Below are positions 51,179 through 60,220 of a stretch of 64,000 nucleotides of DNA, piece by piece. Position 1 is the stretch's first letter. The number at the start of each line of letters is the position of its first letter. This DNA comes from Pseudomonadota bacterium (GTDB lineage: Bacteria; Pseudomonadota; Gammaproteobacteria; Steroidobacterales; JBCBZW01). A model generated the notes under the pieces. It was given only the letters and a program-made list of their open reading frames with translations. It was not told the origin of the DNA and did not search any database. The position numbers and the translations under genes were made by a program. The stretch lies in the NCBI GenBank assembly GCA_039193195.1, contig JBCCWS010000003.1:1-64000 (forward strand). The letters run 5' to 3'.

Positions 51179-52656
51179 ATCGCCTTGCCTGGCCCCTAGC
51201 TCTCAGCCTGCTGTGCCTGAGCGGTTGCGCATCTCTGCCGGTGAGGGAACCCGCTAGCACTGTGCCTGAGACTGCGGCAGACAGGCGATGGCAGACGCCC
51301 TCAGCCGTCAAGCCCTCAACCCAAGGCCCCAGCGCCGTCGACTGGTGGCAGCTGTTCGGTGACGACACGCTGGGCGAGCTCATCGCCAAGGGGCTGGCGG
51401 CGAACCAAGACGTGGCCATCGCCTCGGCGCGCCTGCGTCAAGCCGGCGCCGCTGTGCGTAGTACGCGCTCAGGCCGCCGACCACAGCTGGACTTCGCAGT
51501 GAACGCGCGACGGGCGGAGGTGAGCTCCCAGGGCGCAGGCGCGGCGTCCCAGCTGAACGGGGCGGGGCTCATCGACGACGTTAACGAATTCTACGACCTG
51601 GGAGCCAACCTCAGTTGGGAGGTCGACCTGTTCGGTCGCCTCGGCGCCCAGATCTCCGCCGCCGAGAGCAATCTCGCGGCGAGCGCCGCGGATCGGCGCG
51701 GCGTGGAGCTTACGGTCACCGCCGCGATCGCCTCCACCTACCTCCAGCTGCGGGCCCTCCAAACCCAGCTCGAGGTGGAGCGCGCGAACGTACGCATCAG
51801 TGAAGAGCAGTACTCGCTCACGCGAGATCTCGCTGCTAGTGGACTAAGCGCAGAATTGGATGCCCTGCGTGCTCAAGGGCAGCTGGAGTCTTCCCGGGCT
51901 CGCCTGCCCGCCCTCGAGGCCGAGGTCGCAGGTCAGCGCTTCGCTCTATCGGCTCTGATAGGTAAGACACCAGGCGCACTCGAGGAGTCGCTCGCCGCGA
52001 CAGCAGAGGGCCAACCCACACCACCGGCTCTGCTGCAGGTCGGCGTGCGCTCCGATCTGCTGCGACGTCGACCAGACGTGACGGCGGCCGGCTGGCGTCT
52101 GCAGGCGGCGACTTCCTCCCTGGAGGCGAGTGCCAAGATCCGCTTTCCGCAGCTCATACTCACCGGCGCTGGCGGCACGGACGCCGGGTCCTTCCTCGAT
52201 ATGCTCGAGGCGAGTAGCGTGACTTGGCTGCTCGGTGCCGCGGTTAACCTGCCCCTGTATCGAGGCGGAGCAATCCGCGCCGAAGTGGACAACGCCACTT
52301 CGGAGGCGCAGATCGCTCGTCTCACCTGGGATCGCACGGCCTTGATCGCCCTGCAGGAGGCGGAGACCGCGCTCGCGGCCTTCGCCGGTGCGCGGGCGGA
52401 GCGCGACCGCCTAAAGCTCGCCACACAGGCCACCGCTGAGGCAGCTCAGATCGCCACCCGCCTCTACGAAACCGGTCTCGGCGCCTACCTCGCCGTGCTC
52501 GACGCGCAGCGCGAAGATCGCAACGCCGCATTGGCGCTGGTGGCAGCGAAGAACCGCATGAATCAACGGGCCGTCGACCTGTATCGAGCGCTAGGCGGCG
52601 GATGGGAAACTCCGCAGACGCCAGCCCCGGTGGATGTCGTCGCTAGTGCCCAATGA
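51175..52656 (+). CDS. RND outer-membrane efflux lipoprotein (NodT/OprM type)
   Basis: A 493-residue TolC-like channel subunit. A lipoprotein signal (LALSLLCLSGCAS) is followed by WWQLFGDDTLGELIAKGLAANQDVAIASARL. Two long outer_membrane_efflux repeats follow, with YDLGANLSWEVDLFGRL in the first and RLYETGLGAYLAVLDAQRE in the second. It forms the exit duct of the tripartite pump encoded just upstream and is coupled to it by ATGA. Confidence 0.9.
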   Translation: MNRLAWPLALSLLCLSGCASLPVREPASTVPETAADRRWQTPSAVKPSTQGPSAVDWWQLFGDDTLGELIAKGLAANQDVAIASARLRQAGAAVRSTRSGRRPQLDFAVNARRAEVSSQGAGAASQLNGAGLIDDVNEFYDLGANLSWEVDLFGRLGAQISAAESNLAASAADRRGVELTVTAAIASTYLQLRALQTQLEVERANVRISEEQYSLTRDLAASGLSAELDALRAQGQLESSRARLPALEAEVAGQRFALSALIGKTPGALEESLAATAEGQPTPPALLQVGVRSDLLRRRPDVTAAGWRLQAATSSLEASAKIRFPQLILTGAGGTDAGSFLDMLEASSVTWLLGAAVNLPLYRGGAIRAEVDNATSEAQIARLTWDRTALIALQEAETALAAFAGARAERDRLKLATQATAEAAQIATRLYETGLGAYLAVLDAQREDRNAALALVAAKNRMNQRAVDLYRALGGGWETPQTPAPVDVVASAQ

Positions 52657-52741
52657 GGGCTGACATGCCACGCCCGGTCGGGTGCTGAGCGTCCGGGTCT
52701 GCTATCGTTCCCCAACGTTCGCCGCCTAGACGATCCGACCT

Positions 52742-53665
52742 ATGGCTCCCCTCGCGCTCCTGCTGCTGTTCGCCGCCACCGCCTACATGTTGCTTTGGCG
52801 AACGCGACCGCCGCCACCCGAGGCACCCACTCTCGACAGCCTGCCGCTGCGCAGCCTGAGCGAAGCGCTCGGGCAAGCGCACGGCAGCGAGGTAGATGCA
52901 GCTAAGCTGTACGCCGTCGTGCTGGTGGATGCTTACCCAACGCTCGACTTAGAGGCCATCGTGGCGAAGGTACGCGGCAAGTGGGGGACGCACGCCACGC
53001 CCACAGCTGTCGCCACCGAAGATCCTCCCCTGCGGCGGAGCGTCGGCGTGCCCAGCGCGCAAATCGCCTTCGAGCTGATCACCCCCATTGACCAGCACCC
53101 CGTGCTCGGCGAAGCGGCGGCTCGGCCCGCCGGCAACGCCCATGCGGCCGCGGTGCTAGTGACCCTGGAGGCGGACAAGCGCGCCGTGCTGCAGGCGGTT
53201 GCCCTGTCTCAATTCGTGTTTGCCTTGCTCGACACTTGCCCGCAAGCGAGGGCAGTGCTGTGGGCTCCCTCACGCACCCTCTGGTCTGCCACGCAGGCCA
53301 AACGTGTGCTCGCCACCGACTACGAACAGCGCTTTCCGGTCGGCCTGTGGGTGTCTGCGCGGGCCAGCACCCTCGACGACGGCCGCGTTCAGGGCTACAC
53401 CCTAGGGCTCACCGCCCTAGGCAGCACCGAGTTCGAAGCGCTGGATGCTCGCGAGGGCCCGCAGGCGTTAGCCGACCGCCTACGGTCGCTCGCCGAGTAC
53501 GCGCTGTTGAGCTGTCGCACGATCTTCAACGGCGACACGACTGGGGTAGATGGTTGCGAGCGCATCCGCCTGCAAAAGGTCCCGTCACAGACGGTGCACC
53601 GCGGCTGGGTGTTCCAGCTGCGCTACTTGAAGGCGTCGCCTCAACAACCCTGGGAGAACGACTGA
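52742..53665 (+). CDS. DUF4261 domain-containing protein
   Basis: A 307-residue protein. An N-terminal hydrophobic helix (LALLLLFAATAYMLLW) anchors a cytoplasmic or periplasmic domain like DUF4261. Supporting segments are AKLYAVVLVDAYPTLD, AAAVLVTLEADKRAVLQAVALSQFVFALLD, FPVGLWVSARAS and GYTLGLTALGSTEFEALDAREGP, then LAEYALLSCRTIFNGDT near the end. The function is unknown. Its stop shares a base with the start of the next gene (TGATG). Confidence 0.65.
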   Translation: MAPLALLLLFAATAYMLLWRTRPPPPEAPTLDSLPLRSLSEALGQAHGSEVDAAKLYAVVLVDAYPTLDLEAIVAKVRGKWGTHATPTAVATEDPPLRRSVGVPSAQIAFELITPIDQHPVLGEAAARPAGNAHAAAVLVTLEADKRAVLQAVALSQFVFALLDTCPQARAVLWAPSRTLWSATQAKRVLATDYEQRFPVGLWVSARASTLDDGRVQGYTLGLTALGSTEFEALDAREGPQALADRLRSLAEYALLSCRTIFNGDTTGVDGCERIRLQKVPSQTVHRGWVFQLRYLKASPQQPWEND

Positions 53666-54075
53666 TGCGGGCGCAGGGGCACTGCTTATGCGGCGCCGTG
53701 TCCTTCACGGGCAAGGGCGAATCGGAAGGGGTCCATTGCTGCCACTGTCGCGACTGTGCGCGATGGAACGGCGGGCCCCTGCTATCGGTCGCGTTCACCG
53801 AGGGCTACGACGTCGAAGGGCCCGTACGCTGGTTCGCAAGCTCCGTATGGGCCGAGCGGGGGTCCTGTGAGCGTTGCGGCAGCGCCCTGTTTTGGCGGCT
53901 GCGTGACGGGAGCTACTTCAGCGCCGCCGTAGGCGCCTTTGACGACACGTCGGCCTTCGCGCGCATCGACTCGCACATCTTCATCGACTGCAAGCCAGAG
54001 CACTACGAGTTCGCCGACGACGCGCCCCGTTTGACCGCCGCCGAGGTGATCGCCAAATTCACCGCTGGCGACTAG
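53665..54075 (+). CDS. GFA-family (glutathione-dependent formaldehyde-activating-like) protein
   Basis: A 136-residue zinc-binding protein of the GFA/CENP-V fold: GHCLCGAVSF at the start, VHCCHCRDCARWNG, and GSCERCGSALFWR provide the two cysteine clusters; RIDSHIFIDCKPEHYEF closes the domain. Most members have unknown substrates, and only some act on S-hydroxymethylglutathione. It is coupled to the DUF4261 gene by TGATG and overlaps the convergent kinase gene by four bases. Confidence 0.85.
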   Translation: MRAQGHCLCGAVSFTGKGESEGVHCCHCRDCARWNGGPLLSVAFTEGYDVEGPVRWFASSVWAERGSCERCGSALFWRLRDGSYFSAAVGAFDDTSAFARIDSHIFIDCKPEHYEFADDAPRLTAAEVIAKFTAGD

Positions 54076-56561
54076 CGCGGCGCCCCGGAAGCGGGCCGCT
54101 CACGATACACGATCGGGTCTTCAAGGCTGAGCGCGCGCAGCTCCTCTCGCGCTCGCTGCACGAGAGGATGCTCAGCGCCACCCCAGCGGCGCAGACCGTC
54201 GTAGGCCTCGCGCATCGCCTCCACCGCGGCGGACGCTGTCCCATCGAACGCGTGTCCAGCATCGCGCTCCGCGCCCGCCAGCGCCTTGGCATGCTCGTAG
54301 TCCATCAGCAAGAGGCGAGCATTCGAGATGGCCCGACCGGCGAGCGCTAGGCGCCGCGCACGCGCCGTGGCCGCCAGTGCGTCGCCCCAACGCTGCTCGG
54401 TCAGCGCCAGGGCCGCCGCCGCGTGGTGGTAGACCCACGCCTCGGGCTGATCCAGGTAGTCCGCGAAGGCCTCGCCGATGGCATCGAGCGTCTCCCGCGC
54501 CGCGACCGACGACCCGTCGGTGGCCTCCAGGCGAGCCAGAAGTAAGGTGATCTTGGCGACGTCCTCTTCTGCATCCACGTAGGGCGTGTCGGCTAGGCGC
54601 AGCGCACGCTCGTAGTACTGGCGTGCCTTAGGCGCCTGTTGAGCAAACTCGTAGTACTCCCCCACGCGCCAGTCGAGCAAGCGGGCCGAGAACTCGAAGT
54701 CGGAGGTGCCGGCCGCGTTCTCCAGGGCCCGCTCATAGGCCACCAGCGCGTCCTGCAAAGCACCGGTCTCGAACAGGTAACGTCCAAGGTTGGCTGGCAG
54801 CTGAATGCCCCACTGGGTGCCCCTGCCGGCGTCGTCGAGGATCGGCATGATCTCGCGCTGCATAGCAAGCGCCCGATCGTAGCGGCCGGCCGCCGCCAGG
54901 GCGACGGCAAAGTTGTTGTAAAGGTGTACGCGATCTTCCCACGCCCGCTCCCCTAGGGCGTCTACCATGTTCTTAGCTTCATCGTAGAGGGCAATCGCCT
55001 GGTCCGCGTCGCCCGCATCATCGTGCACCTCTGCGACGAGCTGCAGAGCGACCATCAAGCTTTCTCTATCGTTAGGTTTCTCGCGAGCCAGGGCCAGCGC
55101 CTTGCGCGCACTGCGCAAGGCGGACTCGGGGAGGTTCATCCACATCTGGGCGTTGGCGATGGTCTGATACAGATCCATGCGCACACTGGGCAAGTGTTCG
55201 AGGTCACTGTCCAGTCGCGTCTCGGCCGCCTCGAGCAGCTCAGCGATGGTGGCGTCCTCACCCTGCTGCAGGGAGTCGCTCACGTAGGGCTGGGGCGCCA
55301 GCAAGATGTCCTCGAGGTACTGGCGTACCGCCTCGGCGCGCGCCAGCTCCCGGTTCGCCCTATCCGCTTGCGCCAGGGACACCACCAAGCCTCCCATTAG
55401 GGCGAGCACCGCGACGGCGCTGGCCACGCTGATTCCCAGATGCCGGGAGAGGAATCGACGCACGCGGTAGAGGCCCGTGTCGAGCTTTGCACTGACCGCC
55501 TCGCGGCGCAGAAATCGGCCGAGATCATCGGCGAGCGCGCCGGCAGTCTGATAGCGCCGCTGGGGATCGGCCTCAATCGCGCGCAGGACGATCGCATCGA
55601 GCTCCTTCCAACGCAGACCGCTCAGGGAAAATCGCCCGCCAGCCCCGGCGCTGCTCGGTCGCTCCGCCTCGTGCGTGGTGAGCAAGCGTTCCGCCTCCAA
55701 CACGCTCATTGACGAGACGTCGTAGGGCCGCACCCCGGCGAGCAGCTCGTAGAGCATGATGCCGAGGGAGTAGACGTCGGTCGCCGCCGTGAGCGGCTCA
55801 TTGCGGATCTGCTCCGGGCTTGCGTAAGCGGGCGTCAGGCTCAGCACCTGGGTGCGATCGGCCGCGTGGGACTCGCGATCGAGCGTAGTGGCGATGCCGA
55901 AGTCGATCAGACGGGGAAAGCCACTCGCCTCCACCAACACGTTCTCCGGCTTGAGATCGCGGTGGATGACGAAGCGCTGGTGCGCAGCCTGCACGGCGCG
56001 ACACACGGTTTCGAACAGACCCAATACATCGCTTAGGCTGAGCGCCTGCTCCTGGCAATAGCGATCGATCGCGACGCCGTCAACGTACTGCATCACCACG
56101 TAGGGGATGCCGTGCTCGCTGGTGCCGCCGTCGAAGAGCGTCGCCACGTTCGGGTGTCGCAAGTCACTGAGCAGCTGGCGTTCGCGCTGGAAGCGGCCGA
56201 CCTGATCGGCAGTGGGGTTAGCGAGGGCGATGAGCTTGACGGCCACCTGGTCGTCGTAGGCACCGTCCGCCCGCTGGGCCCGGTACACCACGCCCATGCC
56301 ACCCTGGCCGATTATGTCTATCAGTCGGTAGGCGCCGAACACTTGTCCGTGTTGGCTATCGAGCGGTACGGGGGCGAGCACGTTTGGCAGGGCCTTGGCC
56401 GTATCACAGCCCTCAGCAACCGCAAGCAAACGTTGCGCCTGGGCGAGCTGTGCTCCTTCGCAGCGCGCGGCCAGCCACGCCCCGCGGGCGCCGGCGGGCT
56501 GGACCAAGGCCTCTTCGACAAGACCCAGCACACTGCGTTGGTGATCTACCTGCGCATCCAT
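54072..56561 (-). CDS. Ser/Thr protein kinase with TM helix and TPR-like C-terminus
   Basis: A protein of about 829 residues. The kinase domain (about 77-360) has GQGGMGVVYRA, the lysine of VAVKLI, HRDLKPENVL (catalytic loop), LIDFGIATTL, TPAYASPEQ and DVYSLGIMLYELL, all intact. A membrane helix (ISVASAVAVLALMGGLVVSLA) follows near residue 385. The extracytoplasmic part contains TPR-like helices (SALRSARKALALA, YDEAKNMV, GRYDRALAMQREI, YERALENA, KARQYYERALRLA). It is a Pkn-type envelope signalling kinase. The ATG at 56561 is preferred; an upstream GTG at 56609 would add an Asn-rich stretch. Confidence 0.85.
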   Translation of the reverse strand: MDAQVDHQRSVLGLVEEALVQPAGARGAWLAARCEGAQLAQAQRLLAVAEGCDTAKALPNVLAPVPLDSQHGQVFGAYRLIDIIGQGGMGVVYRAQRADGAYDDQVAVKLIALANPTADQVGRFQRERQLLSDLRHPNVATLFDGGTSEHGIPYVVMQYVDGVAIDRYCQEQALSLSDVLGLFETVCRAVQAAHQRFVIHRDLKPENVLVEASGFPRLIDFGIATTLDRESHAADRTQVLSLTPAYASPEQIRNEPLTAATDVYSLGIMLYELLAGVRPYDVSSMSVLEAERLLTTHEAERPSSAGAGGRFSLSGLRWKELDAIVLRAIEADPQRRYQTAGALADDLGRFLRREAVSAKLDTGLYRVRRFLSRHLGISVASAVAVLALMGGLVVSLAQADRANRELARAEAVRQYLEDILLAPQPYVSDSLQQGEDATIAELLEAAETRLDSDLEHLPSVRMDLYQTIANAQMWMNLPESALRSARKALALAREKPNDRESLMVALQLVAEVHDDAGDADQAIALYDEAKNMVDALGERAWEDRVHLYNNFAVALAAAGRYDRALAMQREIMPILDDAGRGTQWGIQLPANLGRYLFETGALQDALVAYERALENAAGTSDFEFSARLLDWRVGEYYEFAQQAPKARQYYERALRLADTPYVDAEEDVAKITLLLARLEATDGSSVAARETLDAIGEAFADYLDQPEAWVYHHAAAALALTEQRWGDALAATARARRLALAGRAISNARLLLMDYEHAKALAGAERDAGHAFDGTASAAVEAMREAYDGLRRWGGAEHPLVQRAREELRALSLEDPIVYRERPASGAPR

Positions 56562-56700
56562 CCACTTGCCCGTCGTATTGTTGTTGTTCGAGCAATGGTA
56601 GCGATTCACCCCCGCACGCGGCTAGCACATCGAGCGCGGTCGCAATGCGCCAGAGGCGCCGGCCTTATGTACACTGCGGGCCCGGATCAAGTCCCGCTAC

Positions 56701-56865
56701 CTAGTGTCCTGTCCCCTAAGTTCGTTGAAGAATTCGCGGGTACATTTTGCCCCTAGGCACGTTGCTCCTCCTCCCGTGGGGCCTGCCACGCTCGTCCTAG
56801 CGCCGCACCCAGGAACGAAAAGCCCCGTGCGTATTTTTCAACGAACTTCTGGGACAGCACACTAG
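56701..56865. mobile_element. MITE-like element with 37-bp terminal inverted repeats
   Basis: The ends of this 165-base segment are inverted copies. The left end begins CTAGTGTCCTGTCCCCTAAG and continues TTCGTTGAAGAAT. The reverse complement of the right end begins CTAGTGTGCTGTCCCAGAAG and continues TTCGTTGAAAAAT. About 32 of 37 positions match. The interior (about 90 bases) encodes nothing. The outermost CTAG could be the target duplication, a pattern seen with some IS5-type elements. It is too short for a transposase, so it is called a non-autonomous element. It separates the kinase and transporter genes. Confidence 0.7.
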
Positions 56866-56926
56866 CTTGGTAACACAGGGAGGGCTAGCAGGCCCTCGAG
56901 AGGATAAGAGCGTCGGGGCGATTCGC

Positions 56927-57679
56927 CTAGTCGGCCAGGGAGAAGGGCGTAAAGTTGGTGCTCTTGTCGTAGACGTCCACCTGCTCGGCGCGCTTCAAAT
57001 GCCCCACCACCGCGTAGGTCACCGGCGTCATCACCACCTCGACGCCCACCTTGAACGCCCAGTTGAAGGCCATGACCGCAAGCAAGGTCTCGCTCGCCCA
57101 GATGCCGCCGAAGGCGACGGGATAGAAGATCAGGCTGTCGACGCCCTGACCTACCACCGTGGAGCCGATTGTACGCGCCCAGAGCCAGCGCCCCTGGGTG
57201 GCCACCTTCATTCGGGCCAACACGTAGGAGTTGACGAAATCGCCCGCCCAGAAGGCTAACAAGGAAGCGACCACGATGCGCCACGTGGACCCAAACACAA
57301 CCTCTAGAGAGGGTTGGAGCGTGGCGTTGAATGGCTCGTCGGGCGAGGGGGGCAGGTTCAACACCACCCAGGACATGACCGTAGCAAAGCTCATCGCCGC
57401 CACGCCGGCCCAGATCACCCTGCGCGCGCGGGCGTAGCCGTAGACCTCCGTGAGGATGTCGCCGAACACGTAGCTGATGGGGAAGAAGATGTTGCCGGCG
57501 CCAAACACGAGCAGGGTACCGATCACCGGCACAGCGAAGGGCAGCTCTAGGCCAACCACCTTGGCCGGGCCGATCAGATTCGAACACAGGAGCACCGTGA
57601 CGAAGGCCGCCATGATCGGCGCGTAGTAGCGATAGGCGGTGCCGTGGGCGACAGCGGCAGGCGAGCCAGCGGTGGTCAA
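56927..57679 (-). CDS. Queuosine-precursor transporter (YhhQ/VUT family)
   Basis: A 250-residue membrane protein with about six to seven helices from the vitamin-uptake-like YhhQ family, which imports preQ0/preQ1 for queuosine tRNA modification. Characteristic segments are LLCSNLIGPAKVV, GNIFFPISYVFGDILTEVYGYARARRVIWAG, FWAGDFVNSYVLARMKVATQGRWLWARTIGSTVVGQGVDSLIFYPVAF. The start is TTG with AGGA eight bases upstream. It lies between the MITE-like element and the reductase gene; no queuosine biosynthesis gene is adjacent. Confidence 0.88.
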   Translation of the reverse strand: MTTAGSPAAVAHGTAYRYYAPIMAAFVTVLLCSNLIGPAKVVGLELPFAVPVIGTLLVFGAGNIFFPISYVFGDILTEVYGYARARRVIWAGVAAMSFATVMSWVVLNLPPSPDEPFNATLQPSLEVVFGSTWRIVVASLLAFWAGDFVNSYVLARMKVATQGRWLWARTIGSTVVGQGVDSLIFYPVAFGGIWASETLLAVMAFNWAFKVGVEVVMTPVTYAVVGHLKRAEQVDVYDKSTNFTPFSLAD

Positions 57680-57702
57680 CTCGATCTTCCTATGGTCAAC
57701 GC

Positions 57703-58932
57703 TTAACCGAGCAAGGACTCTGCGATGCTCTTAAAGGACTCGGACTCATCGGCGAGACGCTCATCCACCTCCACTTGGGCCTCGATCAACTTGCGTCCAA
57801 ACATGAACTCCTGCACGCGGTTTAAGGCCTCCACGCCCATCAAGCGGCCCCCGTCTAGGTGGAACAGCGCGAAGGCGTCGCTCGCCGGATCACCCCTAAG
57901 CACGGTTTCGTAGCGCGCGTCGGGGAGCCCCGCCGTCTGCATGCGAACGCTGTACTGCTCCGACCAGAACCATGGCGCCTCCGTGTAAGCGGCCAGCGTG
58001 CCGGTCATGGCAGCTGCGGCCGTACGCGCCTGTTGCGTCGCGTTTGGCACGCTCTCCAGTCGCACGCGGTGGCGAACAAATTTATTCGGGTGACTCGTGC
58101 AGTCGCCCGCCGCGTAGACGCGCGGATTCGAGGTCTGGCAAAACTCATCCACGACGATGCCATTATCCACGCGCAAGCCCGCCTCCTCGGCGAGGGTGGT
58201 CTCCGCGGTGACGCCGATACCGATGACCACCACATCGGCTGGCACCTCTTCGCCGCCCTCGAGCGCCACCGCCCGTACGCAGCGATCATCGCCTTTCAGT
58301 GCGGTGACGTTGGCGCCACACCGCACGTTCACCCCCTCTCGCTGATGCAGGCGGGCTATCGCGCCCGCGAGCTCCGCCGACGCCACCCGCGGCAGCAGGC
58401 GATCAGCGCGTTCGAGCACGGTGACCTCCAAACCCATCTGTCGCGCGGACGCGGCCACCTCAAGGCCTATGTAGCCACCACCGATGACAGCCACCCGCTC
58501 GCCCTCACCGAGCGCATCCCCCAGCTTTCGTGAGTCCTCCGCGGTGCGTAGATAGTGCACGTTGGGCAGATCAGCGCCGGGAACCACTAGGTGGCGCAGG
58601 CGGCTGCCGGTGGCCAGCAGGAGGCGGTCATACTTCAGCTCCTCGCCGTCGCGCAGGGAGACCAGGCCCTCGTCGAGATCCAGCTCCACCGCCTCCGCGC
58701 CAAGGTACATGAGCACATCGTTATCCGTGAACCACTGCTCAGGGCGCAAGGCGATCTGCGCGTCACTGAGGCCACCGGTGAGGTACTTCTTCGATAGGGG
58801 CGGGCGCTGGTAAGGGGCGTCGGACTCTTGACTGACCACGGCGATGGCGCCGCTGTGCCCGTTTTGGCGCAGAAACACAGCGGCCTGCGTACCCGCGTGG
58901 CCGGCGCCAACGATTACAATTCTGTCGCTCAT
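57703..58932 (-). CDS. NAD(P)H-ferredoxin reductase (putidaredoxin-reductase type)
   Basis: A 409-residue flavoprotein of the PdR/rhodocoxin-reductase class. It has an FAD-binding GAGHAGTQAA at the N-terminus, YQRPPLSKKYL, LLLATGSRLRHL, a second Rossmann fold VIGGGYIGLEVA for NAD(P)H, the FAD motif RVYAAGDCTSH, and the family C-terminal domain (EAPWFWSEQYSVRMQTAG). It passes electrons from NAD(P)H to a [2Fe-2S] ferredoxin, typically for a P450 or oxygenase. GGAG precedes the ATG at seven bases. A matching ferredoxin is encoded 4.4 kb away, beyond an RND operon. Confidence 0.88.
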   Translation of the reverse strand: MSDRIVIVGAGHAGTQAAVFLRQNGHSGAIAVVSQESDAPYQRPPLSKKYLTGGLSDAQIALRPEQWFTDNDVLMYLGAEAVELDLDEGLVSLRDGEELKYDRLLLATGSRLRHLVVPGADLPNVHYLRTAEDSRKLGDALGEGERVAVIGGGYIGLEVAASARQMGLEVTVLERADRLLPRVASAELAGAIARLHQREGVNVRCGANVTALKGDDRCVRAVALEGGEEVPADVVVIGIGVTAETTLAEEAGLRVDNGIVVDEFCQTSNPRVYAAGDCTSHPNKFVRHRVRLESVPNATQQARTAAAAMTGTLAAYTEAPWFWSEQYSVRMQTAGLPDARYETVLRGDPASDAFALFHLDGGRLMGVEALNRVQEFMFGRKLIEAQVEVDERLADESESFKSIAESLLG

Positions 58933-59122
58933 CTTGTCACTCCGTCGCCACAGGCACGGCTAGGTGGTAGCGAGACTCGGCGGATAGGGCTACGGTCCGG
59001 GGAGCAATCGCGATTCGCGCAGCCGCCCTGATCCCGACCGCTAAATTGCAGCGCCCCTCCGGCGGAGCGCGCGATGGTAGCACGCGAAAACCGAAAGCCG
59101 CTTTGATGCGAAAAGGCCCACC

Positions 59123-60211
59123 ATGATGCGACGTGCCCATAGCCCCATCCCCGCCATCGCCAGCCTGGTGCTCCTCGGCGCCTGCTCGGACGACCCAAAC
59201 CTCACCGGCGAAAGCAGCGCCCCGAGGCCAGTCACAGTGCTTACGCAAACGGTTGCCATAGGCACCGTGGTGGACAGCATCGAGGCACTCGGTACGGCGC
59301 GCGCCAACGAGTCCGTCACCATCACTGCCAACCTCACCGAGACCGTACGCAAGGTGCATTTCGATGACGGCCAGCGCGTGGCGGAAGGCGCTGTGCTGGT
59401 GGAGCTGACCAGCGAGGAGGAAGCTGCCCTGCTAGAGGAGGCTCGGGCCAACCTGCGCGATGCCGAGCGCCAAGCCGAGCGCTTGGCCGATCTGGCGCGC
59501 GAGGGGCTGGCCCCCGAGTCTCAGCTGGACACGGCGCGAGCCCTAGGCAACGCCGCGCAGGCGCGCCTGGACACGGTGGTCGCACGAATGGAGGACCGTC
59601 TCGTGCGCGCGCCCTTCGCCGGCGTGCTCGGCTTCCGAGAGGTGAGCCAAGGTACCTTGGTCAGCCCCGGCACGGCGATCACCACCCTGGATGACATCTC
59701 GCGGATCAAACTCGATTTTAGTGTGCCCGAACTGTACCTCGGCGTGATCTCGCCGGGCGATCCGGTAGTCGCCGTGCGAACAGGTGGGGCCGGCCGCGCT
59801 GAGTTTTCCGGCGTCGTACAGACTATCGCCTCGCGCGTCGACCCGGTGACCCGCGCCGCCACGATCCGCGCCTACATCGATAACGCCGACGGCGCCCTGC
59901 GCCCAGGCATGTTGCTGACAGTGAACGTTAGCTCGAACGCGCGTGAGGCGATCGTGGTGCCGGAGGCGGCCGTCTTCCAGGTGGCTCAGCGCGCCTTCAC
60001 CTACGTTATCGACGAGGACGACACGGCCTGGCGGCGAGAGGTCGTGCTCGGGGTTCGCCGCCCCGGCTTGGTCGAGATTACCGACGGACTCGTCGCCGGC
60101 GACGAAGTGGTCGTGGAGGGGACCATCCGCCTCAGCGAAGGCGCCCCAATCCGGCGCAAATCGAGCGAGGTCAGCCTAGCCGTCGATGGCGCGACGGCAG
60201 CGGCCCCTTAG
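59123..60211 (+). CDS. RND efflux periplasmic adaptor (MexH-like)
   Basis: A 362-residue adaptor lipoprotein (signal ending LVLLGACSDD). The HlyD-type core is clear: ITANLTETVRKVHFDDGQRVAEGAVLVELTSEEEAALLEEA, a short helical hairpin, VRAPFAGVLGFREVSQGTLVSPGTAI, LDFSVPELYL, and GMLLTVNVSSNAREAIVVPEAAVFQ. It partners the pump encoded nine bases downstream. No outer-membrane channel gene accompanies this operon, so it probably borrows one, for example the channel encoded at 51175. Confidence 0.88.
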   Translation: MMRRAHSPIPAIASLVLLGACSDDPNLTGESSAPRPVTVLTQTVAIGTVVDSIEALGTARANESVTITANLTETVRKVHFDDGQRVAEGAVLVELTSEEEAALLEEARANLRDAERQAERLADLAREGLAPESQLDTARALGNAAQARLDTVVARMEDRLVRAPFAGVLGFREVSQGTLVSPGTAITTLDDISRIKLDFSVPELYLGVISPGDPVVAVRTGGAGRAEFSGVVQTIASRVDPVTRAATIRAYIDNADGALRPGMLLTVNVSSNAREAIVVPEAAVFQVAQRAFTYVIDEDDTAWRREVVLGVRRPGLVEITDGLVAGDEVVVEGTIRLSEGAPIRRKSSEVSLAVDGATAAAP

Positions 60212-60220
60212 GAGAACATT

